Notes under the pieces: generated by a model
Told to the model about the DNA's origin: nothing
Databases searched by the model: none
Seen by the model: the letters and a program-made list of their open reading frames with translations, nothing else
Shown here: one piece after another, positions 20,706 to 34,300 of the stretch
Position numbering within the stretch: the stretch's first letter is position 1
How the letters are laid out: every line of letters starts with the position of its first letter
Assembly (NCBI GenBank): GCA_001643675.2
Contig: LSRY02000025.1
Location: 1,180,001 to 1,244,000, forward strand
Direction of reading: 5' to 3'
DNA length: 64,000 bases
Source: Monocercomonoides exilis
Taxonomy: Eukaryota > Preaxostyla > Oxymonadida > Polymastigidae
Program-made: the position numbers and the translations under genes

Positions 20706-23700
20706 ATGGAAGGCAGCAACGAGAATAGCGATTTCGATCAGATGAAACAAAAAATTTCGAGTTTAACTGAGGAATTGAAGCAAAAACAAAATGAACTCGA
20801 AACAATGAGAAGTACCCAAAAAGAACTTCTTGAAGCAAGACAGTCAGCTATTGATCAAGTTCAGGTATTTTAAAATTGATTGTATAATGAAACAAGTGAT
20901 TTTCATTTATGATTTATTTCATTTTTTAGAAAGAAAAAGACAAAGCAAAATCAGCCCAAGACGATTTGAAAAAGCTTCAACTCGCGACAGCCGATTCGCA
21001 AAAGTTGATTTCGATTTTGAGAAGCGAAGTTGAAAAATCTAAGAAAATGCAAGAGGATTATGAGCAGACAGAAAACGAATTTAAAAAAATGAAATTGGAT
21101 TTTCAAAGTCAAGTTAGAAAAATTGAAGAAGAACGGGATTCAGCTTCCATCCAAGTTAAACAACTTGAAGCTATGGTGGACACATTGCAACAGAAGGAAA
21201 AAGAAAACGAAGAATTGATGAGAGAGAAAAGTTTTGAATCAGAAGAACGACTTAGAAAAATTGATCAAGGAGATCGGAAAACAGCACAGTTGACAGCTCA
21301 ATGCGAAGGGATGCAGGAGCAAATAGAAAAAATGAAATCTGATCACAAAATTGAGATTGAAATGCTTCACGATCAAATCACTTCGCTTGTGGAGACAATT
21401 CGTACACTTGAAAAAGAAAAAGACGAAGCAAAAGAAAAACACTTTCAACTTTTGTCATCAACCAGAAGCGACCAAGAAGCTTATGCAGAGCAAGCAGTCG
21501 AATCAGAGAAAGCACGCCTTTTGCAGCAGCTTGCAGATGAAAAAAGAGAAGCTGAAGCACAAATCAATCAACATATTAACGATTTTCGTGAAATGTCCCA
21601 CAAATATGATGATGCCAAAAACAAAATACGGGATCTTGAAGTTGCATTACTCCAAAAAGAGAAAGAAGCAGCTGCAGCTGAACAGCGAGCATCAGAGATT
21701 GAGAAGCAGGCTGCGTTGGCTAACAGAGGCACAGCCACAGAGACTCGAGTGCTTTTGGACAGAATCAAAGCAATTGAGGTACAATTCAACGCACAAACGA
21801 ATTCGAACAAAGAAAAGATCAAAGCACAGGAAGAAGCAATCAACAATCTGAACCAAAAGATTGCAGCAGAAGAGAAAGAGAAGATCATTCAGACAGAAAA
21901 AGCGATGAATGCACAGAAAGAAGTCGAGAGACTAACTGAAGCGTTGGCCAAAGCGGAGTTTGAGAAGAAGAGAGCAGAAGAAGCAGCGAAACAAGCTGCA
22001 AATGAGAAGGAGGAGCTGCGGATGGAGACGCAGCATGATCTGATGGAGAAGACAGGTACCATCTCGCGAGAAGTAGATGAATGGCGCAGGTCAGCCGCAG
22101 ACGCCGAGTATAAAGCGAAAGAGCTGGCAACCACACAGAACATGCTGGAGAACACGCTTCAGCAGACGAAGAGAGAGGCAGAAGTGGAGAGAAGGGTTCT
22201 GCAGTCAGAACTGAATAAGCTGAGACAGCGACTGGATCAGGTGACGAAGGACAACGAGATGCTGGCACAGCAATTGGACGATGCGCTGGCTGTGAAGGAG
22301 AATCTTTCATCGCAAGTGGAAGCACTTACAAGCGGGGCAGAGACATTGGAGGAAAGAGAGGCGAAGGTGGAGAGCGAGCTGGCAGATGTGATGAAGCTGA
22401 AGAAGGATCTGGAGACGATCTACAACCAGCTTCATGGGGAGAAGGCGATGACAGACGCAGCGCAGGTTGAGATGAAGAAGCAGCACCGCCAAATGGAAGA
22501 AGAATTGATGGCCATCCGCGATGAGATGAACAGAGCAGAACAGCAACACAACGAAGAGATCGCTGAAAGAGACGGGCGCATCGCAGCATTGCAGCAGAAG
22601 GTGAACGAGCAATCTGGCGAACTGGGCATTTTGGAAGCACAAAAGAAAGACAACGACGAAGAGCTGGCGAAAATGACAAGCGATCTGAGGAGACTTCGCA
22701 CAGAAAACGCGAAGTTGAGTGAGAACAAGCGTGTTATTGAGTCAGAAGACGAGTCGCTGCAGCAACAGCTGAGCAATGCAACGAGCTCAAAAGCTCTGTT
22801 GGAGTCAGCTTTGCAGGCAGCGAAGGCAGAAATGGAGGATATGCGCATGAAGACACAACAGGAACTGGATGATGCAAATTCTGAGATTCGCCATCTGCGC
22901 TCGAAATACAACGATTTGCAGACAGTTTCTGATTCTCGTGCAAAACGGCTGGCAGAACTGGAGCAGCTGTTTGACCAGTCCAACAACAGAACAAAGCAGC
23001 TTCTGCAAGAAACGACGAAAATGCGTGTTGTTGTGGAAGACCAGATGCTGACAACGGCTGCAGATGCCTTTTCGCCGTCTTCGTCGCAGCACAGAATGTT
23101 CAAGACACCAGTAAGAGGTTCTCCCTCACCAGCATCTGCCTCCACATCTGCCTCATCCTCGTCAGGGATGGTGATCACACCAGGCATGCCCCGCCGCACA
23201 GCATCTGCCTCGCGCGTCCCTCTCAGACCGTCTGGCCTGTCGCCTTCACTCAGCGTGCCTGGCTCATCGTCAGTCTATCGAGGAGGCCAGCTGACATCCA
23301 CACTCAGCAACATCACCCGAATTGCCCCGCCAACAAACTACTCGTCGACTTATCGTCGTGCTCCTGTCATTCCTGCAGCTGGAGACGGGGGAGTTGGCTC
23401 ACTTCATCTTAAGACAGCCTCAACGGCACAGTCAACAACACCAGGAGACTCAACAGCATCTGCTGCACTGGGCTCATCCACCGCTGGCATGACGCCTGGC
23501 ATCACGTACGGCCAGTCTGATGTGCAGCGGAGGCTGAACGAGCTGCTCCGAAAGAAAGCGCCCACTTCACCTGTTTCTGCTGTGGCAATGGCAGCTGACA
23601 CAGCCACACATCTCACCATCCGCACCCGCACTGCTGCTGAGCGCGTAGCCATGTCTGAAGACACACGCGCCACTTTCCCTGGCTCGCAGGCATTCACTCC

Positions 23701-23965
23701 TATTCGCCCTGCAGGCTATCCTGATCCAAATTCTGACGTGTTGAGCAGCAGCGACTCGACGGTACATTCAGAAGCGGAGAATAGAGAAGACTCAACAGAA
23801 TCACTCCCAACTAACGTGGACGGAAATGACGAAGATCCAAATGTGAGAGCTCTTGTTGCTGGAGTAATCCTCAAAGACGATCCAAGAACAAGCGCAGGAG
23901 ATCTTCAAGCCGACCTCGCACGCCTGAGAGGAACAATGCAACAGATGATGGCAACAGGCTCCTAG
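20706..23965 (+). CDS. Long coiled-coil protein with Ser/Thr-rich C-terminal tail
   Basis: Two exons, 20706-20864 and 20930-23965, are joined across a 65-bp GT-AG intron (GTATTT to TTTTTTAG) in phase 0, giving 1,064 residues. The ATG at 20706 starts MEGSNENSDFDQMKQ. From about residue 10 to 760 the sequence is an almost unbroken heptad coiled coil rich in Glu, Lys, Gln and Leu, with blocks such as LTEELKQKQNELETMRS. After that comes a Ser/Pro/Ala/Thr-rich, probably disordered region with basic spots (GMPRRTASASRVPLRPSGLS). It ends in a short helical segment (LQADLARLRGTMQQMM). There is no motor, kinase or membrane domain. The layout resembles filament-forming, lamin-like or nuclear-basket coiled-coil proteins, but I cannot pick a family. 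The divergent neighbour also looks cytoskeletal. Confidence 0.85.
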
Positions 23966-24209
23966 TTTTATATTTGCGCGTGATAGAAATTTTCACCCTT
24001 TCTATTAACATATTGAAATCTCTCACTTCAGTTTGTCAAAATCTCAGTGAATTTTTTTGTTTTTTTAAATCAATAGTATTTAATTTTATCTTCGATTTCA
24101 CAGCATATTTTTTGTTGAAAAATAAATGTAATGGAGAAAAAGAACATTAATTAAAAAAGTTTTGTAAAAATATTTTAAAAAGGATTACGCAACAGAATGT
24201 AATTTTAAA

Positions 24210-24689
24210 TTAAAACAAAAAAGGATATCCGTAAGCTGGAAAATATCCAGATAAGAATGCATTTGCATACGGAGATGGAGAAAAGAAACTTGGATAAGCA
24301 AACAATGACGAATACATTGGATTCCATGGTCTTGCAAATAATGGCATTGCATATGGAGAATACGCAAATGGATTGAAAGCTGAGAACATATGATTGAACA
24401 TTTCTGGGCTCATCTGAACTGGATTCATGTGTCTGTGAGGAGCAGGATCTGTATCAGGTCCTGCATGATAAATAACATTTCCATATGGATCAAATGCAGA
24501 TGATGATGACCAGCTGTTTGAATAAGAAGAAAAATGACTGTTAGGATTGTGCATTTGGCATTCCCTTGCATGATAGTTTGGAGATTGCTCAACATAATCA
24601 TATCCCATCATTGGCTGTTGAGAAGAGTAAAATCGTTCACACAATGCAGAAGCTACTGTTGCAGCTATTATTAAAGCGAGGTGATTCAT
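24210..24689 (-). CDS. Small secreted protein rich in Tyr, Phe, Pro and Ser
   Basis: A single open frame of 159 residues. The first 17 residues (MNHLALIIAATVASALC) form a classic signal peptide with likely cleavage after the Ala/Cys region. The mature part has a few Cys and His near its start (ECQMHNPNSHF). It then becomes strongly aromatic and Pro-rich, with repeated FAYxP-like units such as FNPFAYSPYAMPLFARPWNP and a C-terminus of YGYPFLF. There are no transmembrane helices after the signal. I do not recognise a family. Its 3' end converges on the coiled-coil gene 244 bp away. A secreted, self-associating or coat-like role is possible but is only inference. Confidence 0.6.
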   Translation of the reverse strand: MNHLALIIAATVASALCERFYSSQQPMMGYDYVEQSPNYHARECQMHNPNSHFSSYSNSWSSSSAFDPYGNVIYHAGPDTDPAPHRHMNPVQMSPEMFNHMFSAFNPFAYSPYAMPLFARPWNPMYSSLFAYPSFFSPSPYANAFLSGYFPAYGYPFLF

Positions 24690-25327
24690 TTTATTTTTGT
24701 ATTAGGCAAAGGCTTTCGAAATATTTGAAAAGAATAACATTGACACGAATTGTAGATAAGCATAATTATAAATTGTTTTTCCGAATCAAAACAAAATAAT
24801 ATCTATTATAGCAATTTTCAATCATGAATAATTAATTTTTTATGCAGAAAATTCGTTCAAATATAAGCAGGAAAATTGCATTTATGCAGAAAACACAAAT
24901 GCTTCTCAAAAATAAAATTTGAAAAAAGTCTCATTTCAAATTTTTTTTGAGACTTGCTTCATATGCGAAGACCTTTTCAAAAACTTTCGTAAAGGAAATA
25001 CAAATTCATAACCATTTTGATCCAAAGTTGATCACATGTCCAAAAAAATTTTTCAAATAGAGAATAAAATAAAAGAAGTTTTCAAAATTTTGTTTCCTCG
25101 AACAGAATTTAATTTATCATCAATATTACATATTCCTAGCATTAAAAATAATTTAATTTTAGTTAAGACACACTTATTTTTATTGGAAAAAAGAACACAA
25201 ATAAATTAAAAGATAAACTTTCGAAAAAATTAAAAAAACACGAAAATTAAATTGTAAAAAAATAAACACTGCATCAATGTATGTGCTATAATCTTTACAA
25301 TATTCTAAAGCTTTTGAAACAACAGTT
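24690..25327. other. Intergenic spacer, A+T-rich
   Basis: Spacer between the start of the secreted-protein gene and the 3' end of the giant E3 gene, both on the minus strand. It is very A+T-rich with no supported gene. It would contain the promoter of the secreted-protein gene and the poly(A) region of the E3 gene. Confidence 0.4.
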
Positions 25328-28300
25328 CTACTCTGAGAAATCAAAGAATTTATCAAACATAGCAGATAGCCAAGACTCCCCTAAATTACTATTCAATTTA
25401 CAATCCTCTTCTTTTGGCTTTTCTGCTTTATTTTCTTTTGCTCTTCTTTGAGTTTCCAATTCATCGAAGTGCTGATTCACTCCGAGTTTAAGCAACACTT
25501 CATCAAATGTGCAGCACCGCATCCACATTTCCTTCATCTCCTTTTCAGCCTCAGTTGCCAGCCAAAGATGCAGCTGGGTGTGCTCTCCCCGCATCAACTG
25601 CATAGAAAGTGCAACAAAATGACCGAGAGGCCGGTGAGAGAACTGCACAGGCGGAGAAAATGGAGGAGCTGCCGAGTCGCATTTGACTGTTGGCAATGCT
25701 GATGATTGGGATGATTCCGATTGAGAAGAAGAAGTAGTTGAAGAAGAAGAGGAGGAGGAAGCAGATGAAGAAGAAGAGGCTGAAGTGGGAGATGTTGCAG
25801 TCGAGGACGAAGACTGCGAATGAGTCGAATCTGATTCTGACACTACGACTGATGGAACAAACTTGGCACCTATCCAATCAATCATAGCGAATGCCATGAG
25901 AGATGATCGAATCATGGCAAAGAAAGGAGAACAATGGAGAGAAGATGAAGATGATGATGAAGCAGAGGTTGATGATGCAGACTGGATTGGAGAAGGTGAA
26001 GGAGAAGGGGAAGGAGAATGAATGACTGAAGGAGAAGGTGATGCCAAAACTACATTTTGAGTTCCATTTTTCTCGTTCTTTCTGTGTTTGGCTTCTTCAC
26101 ACAAAAGAGTAAAGAGCAAAGAGTTTCCTCTTTCACCTTCAGGAAGGGCAACAGACACACCACGAATGACAGACAGAATCAGTCTGCGTAACAACACTGG
26201 CTTGACACAGGACCATTCTGCCTGGCTGAGAAGAGTGCGTGCCAAGAGAGCGAAGAAGAGAGGCGTGTCTACTTCAGAAGCAGCCTCAGCAGGTGGAGCA
26301 AGACACGAGGCGATGTATGCTTCATCTGATGTGTTCAGGAAGGAGTGCAGATATCGTTCAGCAAATGCACGCGATTCAGGCACAGTGGGAGACGTGTTGA
26401 GAGAGAGCAGATGATGCACCATGCAAAGATAGTGCGGAAGAAGACGCAGCTGGGCTTCTTTGCTGCATCTGCTTTCGTCTGTGCCTTGTGCAGAGAATGA
26501 AGAAGGCGCAACGGTGTGAATGGTACTTGTTGCCAGCAGACTGATAATTGGAGGAATGGATGGAGAAGACGAAGGAGGAGGAGAGCGAGACGAGGCTGCT
26601 CCAACCATCGATGCTGGAGGTGGAGTGGATGGACGAGAAGATCTGCCTCCGGGTGGTGGAGTGAGCGGGCGAGATGCAACAGCTGAAGCAGCAGCGGCAA
26701 CAGCAGATGCATGTTGTGTGACGATCCATTGAGGAAGCTCAACATCCATCGCCACTTGATGGCACCAATAGCCAGCTAGCTGTTCTAACCCAAGTTGAGC
26801 CATGTGAAGGACCAGCTTCCACTTCAGCTGGCTTCTGAGGTCTTTTCCTCCTCTCAACTGAAGAGATGACGAAGTGGGATTGGGCAATCCAGTGCTCGAA
26901 TTAACCTCTTGCCAGAAGTGCTGCACTCTCTGCTTGTACAGCTTCTCTCCTTCAGCCAATGCAGCTGTCACTTCCGACGCAGATGAAGTGGGAACAATGG
27001 ACGAAAGAGCAGGATTAGAATAAAGAGGGAATAGACCATGACATGGCACTCCGCTGTTGCGCAGTCTTGCCCCTTCCCATTCAGAACGCATCTTCCTTTC
27101 TTGTGTGTCTATCTTTGCAGCAGACGAATGGCATCCATCGTGCACAATGTGGAACACACTGCCAATCTTCACTCCTCTGTCTTCACTGTACAGCGTGTTG
27201 AATGGAGTTTGCGTTCCTTGTGGTGCTGTTGAAAGGTAATTTGATGCCATAGCAGCGGCTGAAGTTTCAGCACTGTCAACAATCAACTGGGCTCCGGATA
27301 ATGGTGAAGAAGAAGATGATGATGATGGTCTTTCCATCATAATTGATCTCTGAAGTCTGCTTAATGATGCTGAGATGAATGATATGTACACAGACATCGA
27401 TTCTTTTGGTCTGTATTTTAAGCCTTCTCTGCAAATGACACAGCAAACGTGTTCGTCTTCTTCTTCGTCATCAACAGGCATTTTTGCTGATTGTGCTATT
27501 TTCTGAGCAGATGCTGCTGTGATGATTGCGGGCGAAGATTGTTTGTCTTCGTCTTTTGGAGATGCATTTGCTGAGCTTGCTGAATCTTCAGTCTTGACAT
27601 CTTTCTTTGGTACGACACTTCCTCCTTTTTTCATGCTGAATCCCATCTTTTGCAGCATTGCCATTCTCTTCTTTTCGGCAAGTCTCTTCTTTTTCATCTT
27701 TTCCTCGTTGATAACTGCCTCCGCGGCTTCTCTCACTGAAGAGTCATCCGATTCGCTGAATGCTGTCATCAATCCCTCAGCAACCACACCCACCTTCTCC
27801 ACAGCTGTCACTCCAATCAGCTTGTGGATGCATACAATCATCAAACACAATTCTGGTGGTGAAGTCTGCTTTTCTGTGGCTGATGAACTTGTGGATACAT
27901 CACTTGACGAACATGCAGCTGATGTCTTTTGCTTGTGTGTTGCTGCGTTGCTCATTTCTATGATCAGTTTCAACGCTGGCGTGTATCCACCTTTGCAGAT
28001 GCCCTGAAGAATGTTCAGAGCATACACAAAGGACGGACGATGCACAGCCGCTTGGAATTGTGATTCATCTATTTGGGCTTCTTCAGTTGATGATTCATTT
28101 CCTTTTGCTTCTTTATCATCTTCTTTCTTTTCAGATTCACCGAAATCGCTTTCACTTCCACCCATTCCAAGTGCATACAGCAGATAATCTATGCATTGTC
28201 TTGTGATTCCTCTTTCAGTGATGGTATCCTTCAAAGCTATTCCCACACTGTCATTCCCCATTCCACTGCACACAATACCAAAGCCATTCAGCATAAACTT

Positions 28301-31300
28301 CAAGTCACCTTCTGTCAATGCCACTTTCTTTTTTCCTTTCTCGTCTCCTTTTTCTGCTGGTGCATCCTTTGGAATTGACTCTGCCTCTTCATTTGACTTC
28401 AGCGCATCGTATCTGCGGAAGAGCAAAGAGTTCTCGAAGAACGACACCAATCTGTCCATTGCAGCCTTTTCGCCTGAAGTCAGGAAAGGAAGAATAGAAA
28501 GGATGGACGCTACGAGGCGAGGATTCTTTCGCACAGCTGGCGAATCGAGACGTGTCAAGATGGCTGACACATGCGAGAATGCTGAGCCAACCATGGCAGC
28601 TGTTGGAGCGGAAAGGTTTGTCAATCCTGTTGAAGCAGCCGATGCACCTGCTGATCCAATAACTGAGGAAGATGCAGAAAGAGATGACGAATGAACTAAT
28701 GAAACAGTGCCAGATTTTCCCTTCTTCTCTCTTCCTTCCTTCATCTTCTCCTTTTCGATGTTCGTCTGCTTCTCATGTTCTGCCAAAAGCGATCCCAGAA
28801 GAATGATAATCTGCTCAGCAGCCCCAACAAAGGCGGCTGTTTCTCTTCCCATTGCTCTTCTGAGCAGAGTAACCAGCACGGCAATTCCGTCCACAGCTAA
28901 CAACCTCCTTCGTATTATGCTCAATCTGCATCCGAAGCGGAGGAGACGGAACAGAAGTGAAGAAAGCTCACTTTGAATCTCAAAGTCCACAAGTGTCTTA
29001 AGGAAACGAACACACGAAGAGATTCCATCAGTGTATGAGTGAACGGATGAAGACTGTTGCGTGGATGATGGAACTTGTGTAATAGCAAATGGAGATGATG
29101 GAGAAGCGGAAGAAATGTTTGCCAAAGGCTCTTTTTCCTTTAGAGCAGCCGAACCGCTTTGGAATGGATTTGGTGGAGCTCCTCTGACTTTCTCTTTTTG
29201 TTCAGCTTCTTCTCTGAGCTGTTTGAGTGGATCAAACATTGCAAATGGTCCGCTGATTGATGGCACATGAACCTGAGGTACTTTTCCCCTTTCTTTCTCC
29301 TCTTTCTTTCTCCTTTCTCTTTCTTGCTCTTCTTCCTCCTCCTTTTTGATCTTTTGTATCGTCACTGCCATTGACTGTTCTTCTAATAGAGATTGTGTTC
29401 CTCCAAACCTCAAATAGCGTCCGAATGCAGTTTCTCTTCCATGTGAATCAACACAGACATCAAATACAGCCCTTTCTTTTTCTGTCATTTTCTCGCGCTT
29501 CTTCTTCATATACGAACGAATTCTTGCCAAATCCTTCTCCTTCTTTGACTTTGATTCACTCTTTTGAGACACTTTGATTGGAAGCGATGAAGAAACTGAC
29601 GATGAAGTCGATGATGCAACATTTGACTCGGCTGTTAAGAATGGAATTGAGTCTATTCCAACAGTATCTTTGTTGTAATCAACATCGATTGGCAGAAGCA
29701 ATGCTGCAGCAGGCGAATTAAGCTCCTCCTCAATTGTAATATCCACATTTTGTGTTTCATCCTCCTCATCATTTACCCTTAAATCACTGATAAGTGTTTC
29801 AGTAGCCAATCCATCAAAACCTTGTAGTCTAATAACAACCTCCATTGGTTCGCTGTAGTCCAACTGCTCGTCTGGCTGAGGATTGCCAAAAACTGCAGGA
29901 CGGAACACTTTGTCATAAACAGCAGCAACCTCGTTGTCCAATCCGATGATGTTGTTCTCCACCATCAGCTCAATCGAGTTGTCGTCACGTTGCATCTCTT
30001 CATTGATTCCACATTCACGGCACACCCACGCCTTCACATCTGCAAATGTCACATAGCCAGGTGGACCTCTCTCCTCCTTCTTTTTGTTCTCCGTGATTTC
30101 CTCTTCATCAGCTCCACTTCTTCCTTCAGAGCAGCTTTTCGCATTGAGTTTCTTCCACATCTGTGCAAACTCTCCTTCCATTTCTTTGGAAGAAACTGCA
30201 CCGCCGTTGAATTCACCAGGAATGAAATCAGCTTGAGTGTGATACTTCTGGAAAGTCATTATTATCTCTGGAATTGGCCTCTGTGGACAGAGGAAGTTGC
30301 ACAACTTTGAGAACACAGCAATTGGTCCTCTTCCTGTTGTGTGGTTGGCCAACGAACGGGCACATGAGACAATAAGATGATTGCGAGCTTTTGGTGGAAG
30401 TTCAGTCTGTTTTTTGGTGCTTGATGATGGCGAGCCAGACGCAGATGCAGACGAGGAAGATTCAGTTTGCATTGCGTTTGACTCATCATCCACAATTGCC
30501 TCCATCCCAACGCCATCGTTCTCTTGCATCATCTCCTTTCTCCTTTCCTTCTGTCTTTCCTTCTCCTTTTTCTTTGCAGAGCTAACCACAACCGTCTCCA
30601 CAACTTCATCCAAAAGATCTCCACAAATGTCAGTTTCCTGTGTTCTCATGAGCAATAACGACCGAGACGTGAACACAGCATCATACAACGCACCAATCAA
30701 TTGTGGCTCAGCACTTATGCGATTGATGGACAAAGAACTCATCGGGGTCGGCTGAAGGATATGCGCCAATATCTTTGACGCAGCCAGAAGAAGTCCAGAA
30801 GATGTGAGATCGAGCGATTCAACAGAAGAAAGTGAAAGAGGATCAGAATTCGCGATAGACACAGCTGATGGCGATGATTCAAACAGAGAATTTGTTGCCT
30901 GGCAATAGCTGGTACTCATTGCTGAATCTTGTTTGAGCGAATTGCTTGAAACAAACATTGATTTGAACATATTTGTATCTTTTCCAATCTTTGTTTGTTT
31001 TGATGTTCCTCGTTTGCTTTTTGACTTCTCATTTTCTGTCTTGTTTCCACTTTTCATCTCTTCTTCAGCCCAGATCTTCTCAAATCCTCTCTGGATGATG
31101 CCAACCAAATACGCCAATCCTCCTCTCGCAGACACAAACAGTTTCCGCTCTTCTCCTTCACTCAACAATCTGAGAAGTACTTTCACAACTGGATGACTGT
31201 CAATTCCATTTCCTCTCGTAGTCAGAATTCGCCTCATCTTGTCGCTTGTTCCAGTTGCGATTGCCACATCCAAATGTGGATCAAGAAGTTGGGCTTCCAA

Positions 31301-34300
31301 TGCCTCTGTATCAATTTCACGCTGTTCAGCCTCCAATGCATCCTCGTCATCATACTGAGACTGATTTGGTGGGACAAGCATATCCCATTTGGCGTTTGTT
31401 GATTGATTCTGTGATTGACTGTGTCTTCTTCCTTTCTGTACTATTCGATCATTTATTGCTGCTTCAGTTGTCGAAGTAAATGCAGTGGAACAAGTGATAT
31501 TGGGTGAGAGACGAGGTAATAGCGAAAGAAGAAATTCAATTGAAGCAAATGTCAGATAATCGTTGTAACGGGTGAGGGAAAACAAAAGATGCAGAGCATC
31601 TTCCACAACAGCACCTGAACATGATGATGTCAGAAGCAACGCCAGCCAAGATGAAGGATGGAAAATAGGCGGATGAATGAAAGAAGATGCAGAAATCGCT
31701 GGTGGAGGTGATACAAATGAGAAAGAATCAATTGGAGAAGGAATGATATCTTTATGCTCATCAACTGCTCTTTTTGAAGGAGCATTTAATTCATGCGCTC
31801 TCAAATGTGCAAGCCATTTGCGAGCAAATCGTCGAGCTATTCGAACTTCCTTCTTTTCATTCTTCTGCACATTCCCACTCATTTCCTGGTGCTTTTCAAT
31901 CTCAGTCTCTGCGAACATGACACTTTGCGAGCTTTTGCCCATTGCTTCTTCACTAACAACATTCAAGAAGTCAACTGACTGCATTTTGAGCCAAGACTTC
32001 ATTGGTGACTGAACAGCTGTTCCTTCTTCCATCTCCATCACATGTCGCGTGAATGACTTGTAAGGAGCTGGAGTCACATTGGATAGGACAGATCGAATGT
32101 GGATGTATCTATCATTATCATCATCTTCTTTATCTTTAACTTCAGTTTCTTTGATTTTATCAGATTTTTCTTCCATTTTCCCTTCTTCAACCGATTCATC
32201 TTCTTTGCCGCCAATTTCTTTGATTGCTTCTTTTTCATCAGATAAGCTTTTCTTTTTCACTTGTTTGTTCTCTTTGTTCTTTAAGTCCTTTTTTTCATTT
32301 GTTCCCTTTCGGATTGTGAATGAAGCAGTGTGTACCAGAACAGACAAGCATGGCTGTACCAACGCTTCACTCAGCTGTGCAGAGGCTGGATTTGTGGTGA
32401 GCGCTAGGAGCATCAGGCGGAAGCAGAGTGCAACACGACTGAGCCAGAATTGGTCATTCACCGAGTTGCACCACGCAACAAGGAACGAGATTTCTGTGGA
32501 GATTGTTTGAGAAACGTTCAATGAATTTGCATGGAAAATAGCAAAACGTGCCTTTTCCTCAATACGGTTGAGTAATATTCGAGTGGCAAATTCACTGCCA
32601 GCTGACAAAGCGCACAAAGTGGATGCTGTTAATGTTCGGAGAGAAGATGATGGCGAAGATAGGCCAGAAGTCAAAAGAGACTGAAGAAGCGGAGGAATAG
32701 AAGATGATGGACTTGCTCCAAGAACAGACATTGAAGAGCTAAGCAATGAACGAGTGAGAGTATGATCACTTAAAATAGAGATGCAGTGGCAGAGGCAGCT
32801 GAGACCAGCATAAACAAAAGCACTTGCACAACCATAGCAAGTTGATTGTTGTGCTGAAGTGCCTGCATTTGCAGCAAACGCCAAAGAAGACCCAGCTGGC
32901 GACAAAAGCAGAGTCGACAAAAATCGGACAGTGCTGTCAGAGCGTAGAGGAGGGCATGCTGCAAAGAGACTGGTAAATGAATAAGAGCAGGCATATGGAA
33001 TATTAGCACGCTTGACTGCTGTGGTGTGTGTTCCGATTTCAATCGGAGAGGAAGACGAAGTGATTGATCTCGCAAGACGAATTGGCTGGCGAATTTCACT
33101 TTTTCCTTCACTACCAGCTTCAACCGCCTTTTCTCCATCTTCGTCCTCTTTGTCATCGCTCATGTCACTTTGATCCCACTCATCCACATCGACAGCACCA
33201 CCAGTTTCTGTCCCAACAGTTGTTGTGTAATCCTGCAGCGCCTGCTTCAGGCTGTTCAGCTGCATCGTCACTTCTGCCAAGCGGTGTGCAGTGTCTGAAG
33301 CATCGATGAAGAACAGATTGGCCAATGATGTAATTGAGGAGCTTATGTGAGAAAGCTTCAGTGTTTGCGTATTTGATGTTGACGAAGAAGACGAAGGAGG
33401 ATGGCGAGCTGCTGATCCAAATGGATTACTTGAACCAAATGAATTAGTCCTTCCTTCGTTTCCACCGTCTGAAAACTTGCTTTTCTTGCTTTGCTTCGAT
33501 TGCTGAACAATATTTTTCAAAAGAGAATTTTCAGGCAACATAATCATATCTCCTGTGCGTGTGACAACATCATACTCTGCTTTATCAACAAACTTGACCA
33601 CATCAGCCGACGAAAGAGAGACTTCTCTATTCGCATAGCTCGACTCATATCTCGAAGATGAAGATAAAGCTGCTGAATTGTCGCTTTGAGCATCTGAAGA
33701 AGGAACAGTGGCTGTTGACACCACTGATGCAACACTCACCCGGCGGCCTTCTTCGCTTCCGCTTCCTTCGCAAAGTGTCATTTCGTGTGCTATCTTCTTT
33801 CTGATTGTCACAAGCTTGCTGTTCAATGAGCTCTTTTCTCTACTCAACTTTTCCATCTCCTCAACACATCTCATACGCTCTGCCTCATCTTCAATTACAG
33901 CAGCAGCAGAAGACGGACGAGCAATAAATGAGAAGCTAGGGCGGAAGAACCGACAGAATCCACATTCAGGACAGATGATGGAGTTTGGCTGGTTCATGTT
34001 GATATTTCTGCACTGCTTGCACATCAGGGCATTGTCATAGCAGCCAATGCAGTTGCCGTGTCTTCGCAGACAAGGCATTCCACACCGTCCACACTTCACT
34101 TGCTCGAAATGTGGGATGCTGTTGATTGAATACGAAGATGAAGAAGAAGATGCTGTTGAGTCAACAGTCGCATTCAGAGGGGAATGCTTGAGGAGTTCTT
34201 CTGGATCGGGATTGAGATAAGGTCCCTCAATAAACTCAAACATAACAGCTGCGGCTGTCAAAGGCACATCGAAATCAGCATGGACTTCTTCATTCTGAGA

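Noticed and set aside
21885-23199. Minus-strand frames of 88 to 255 residues inside the coiled-coil gene
   Set aside because: Shadows of the plus-strand gene, whose heptad pattern and single intron are clear.
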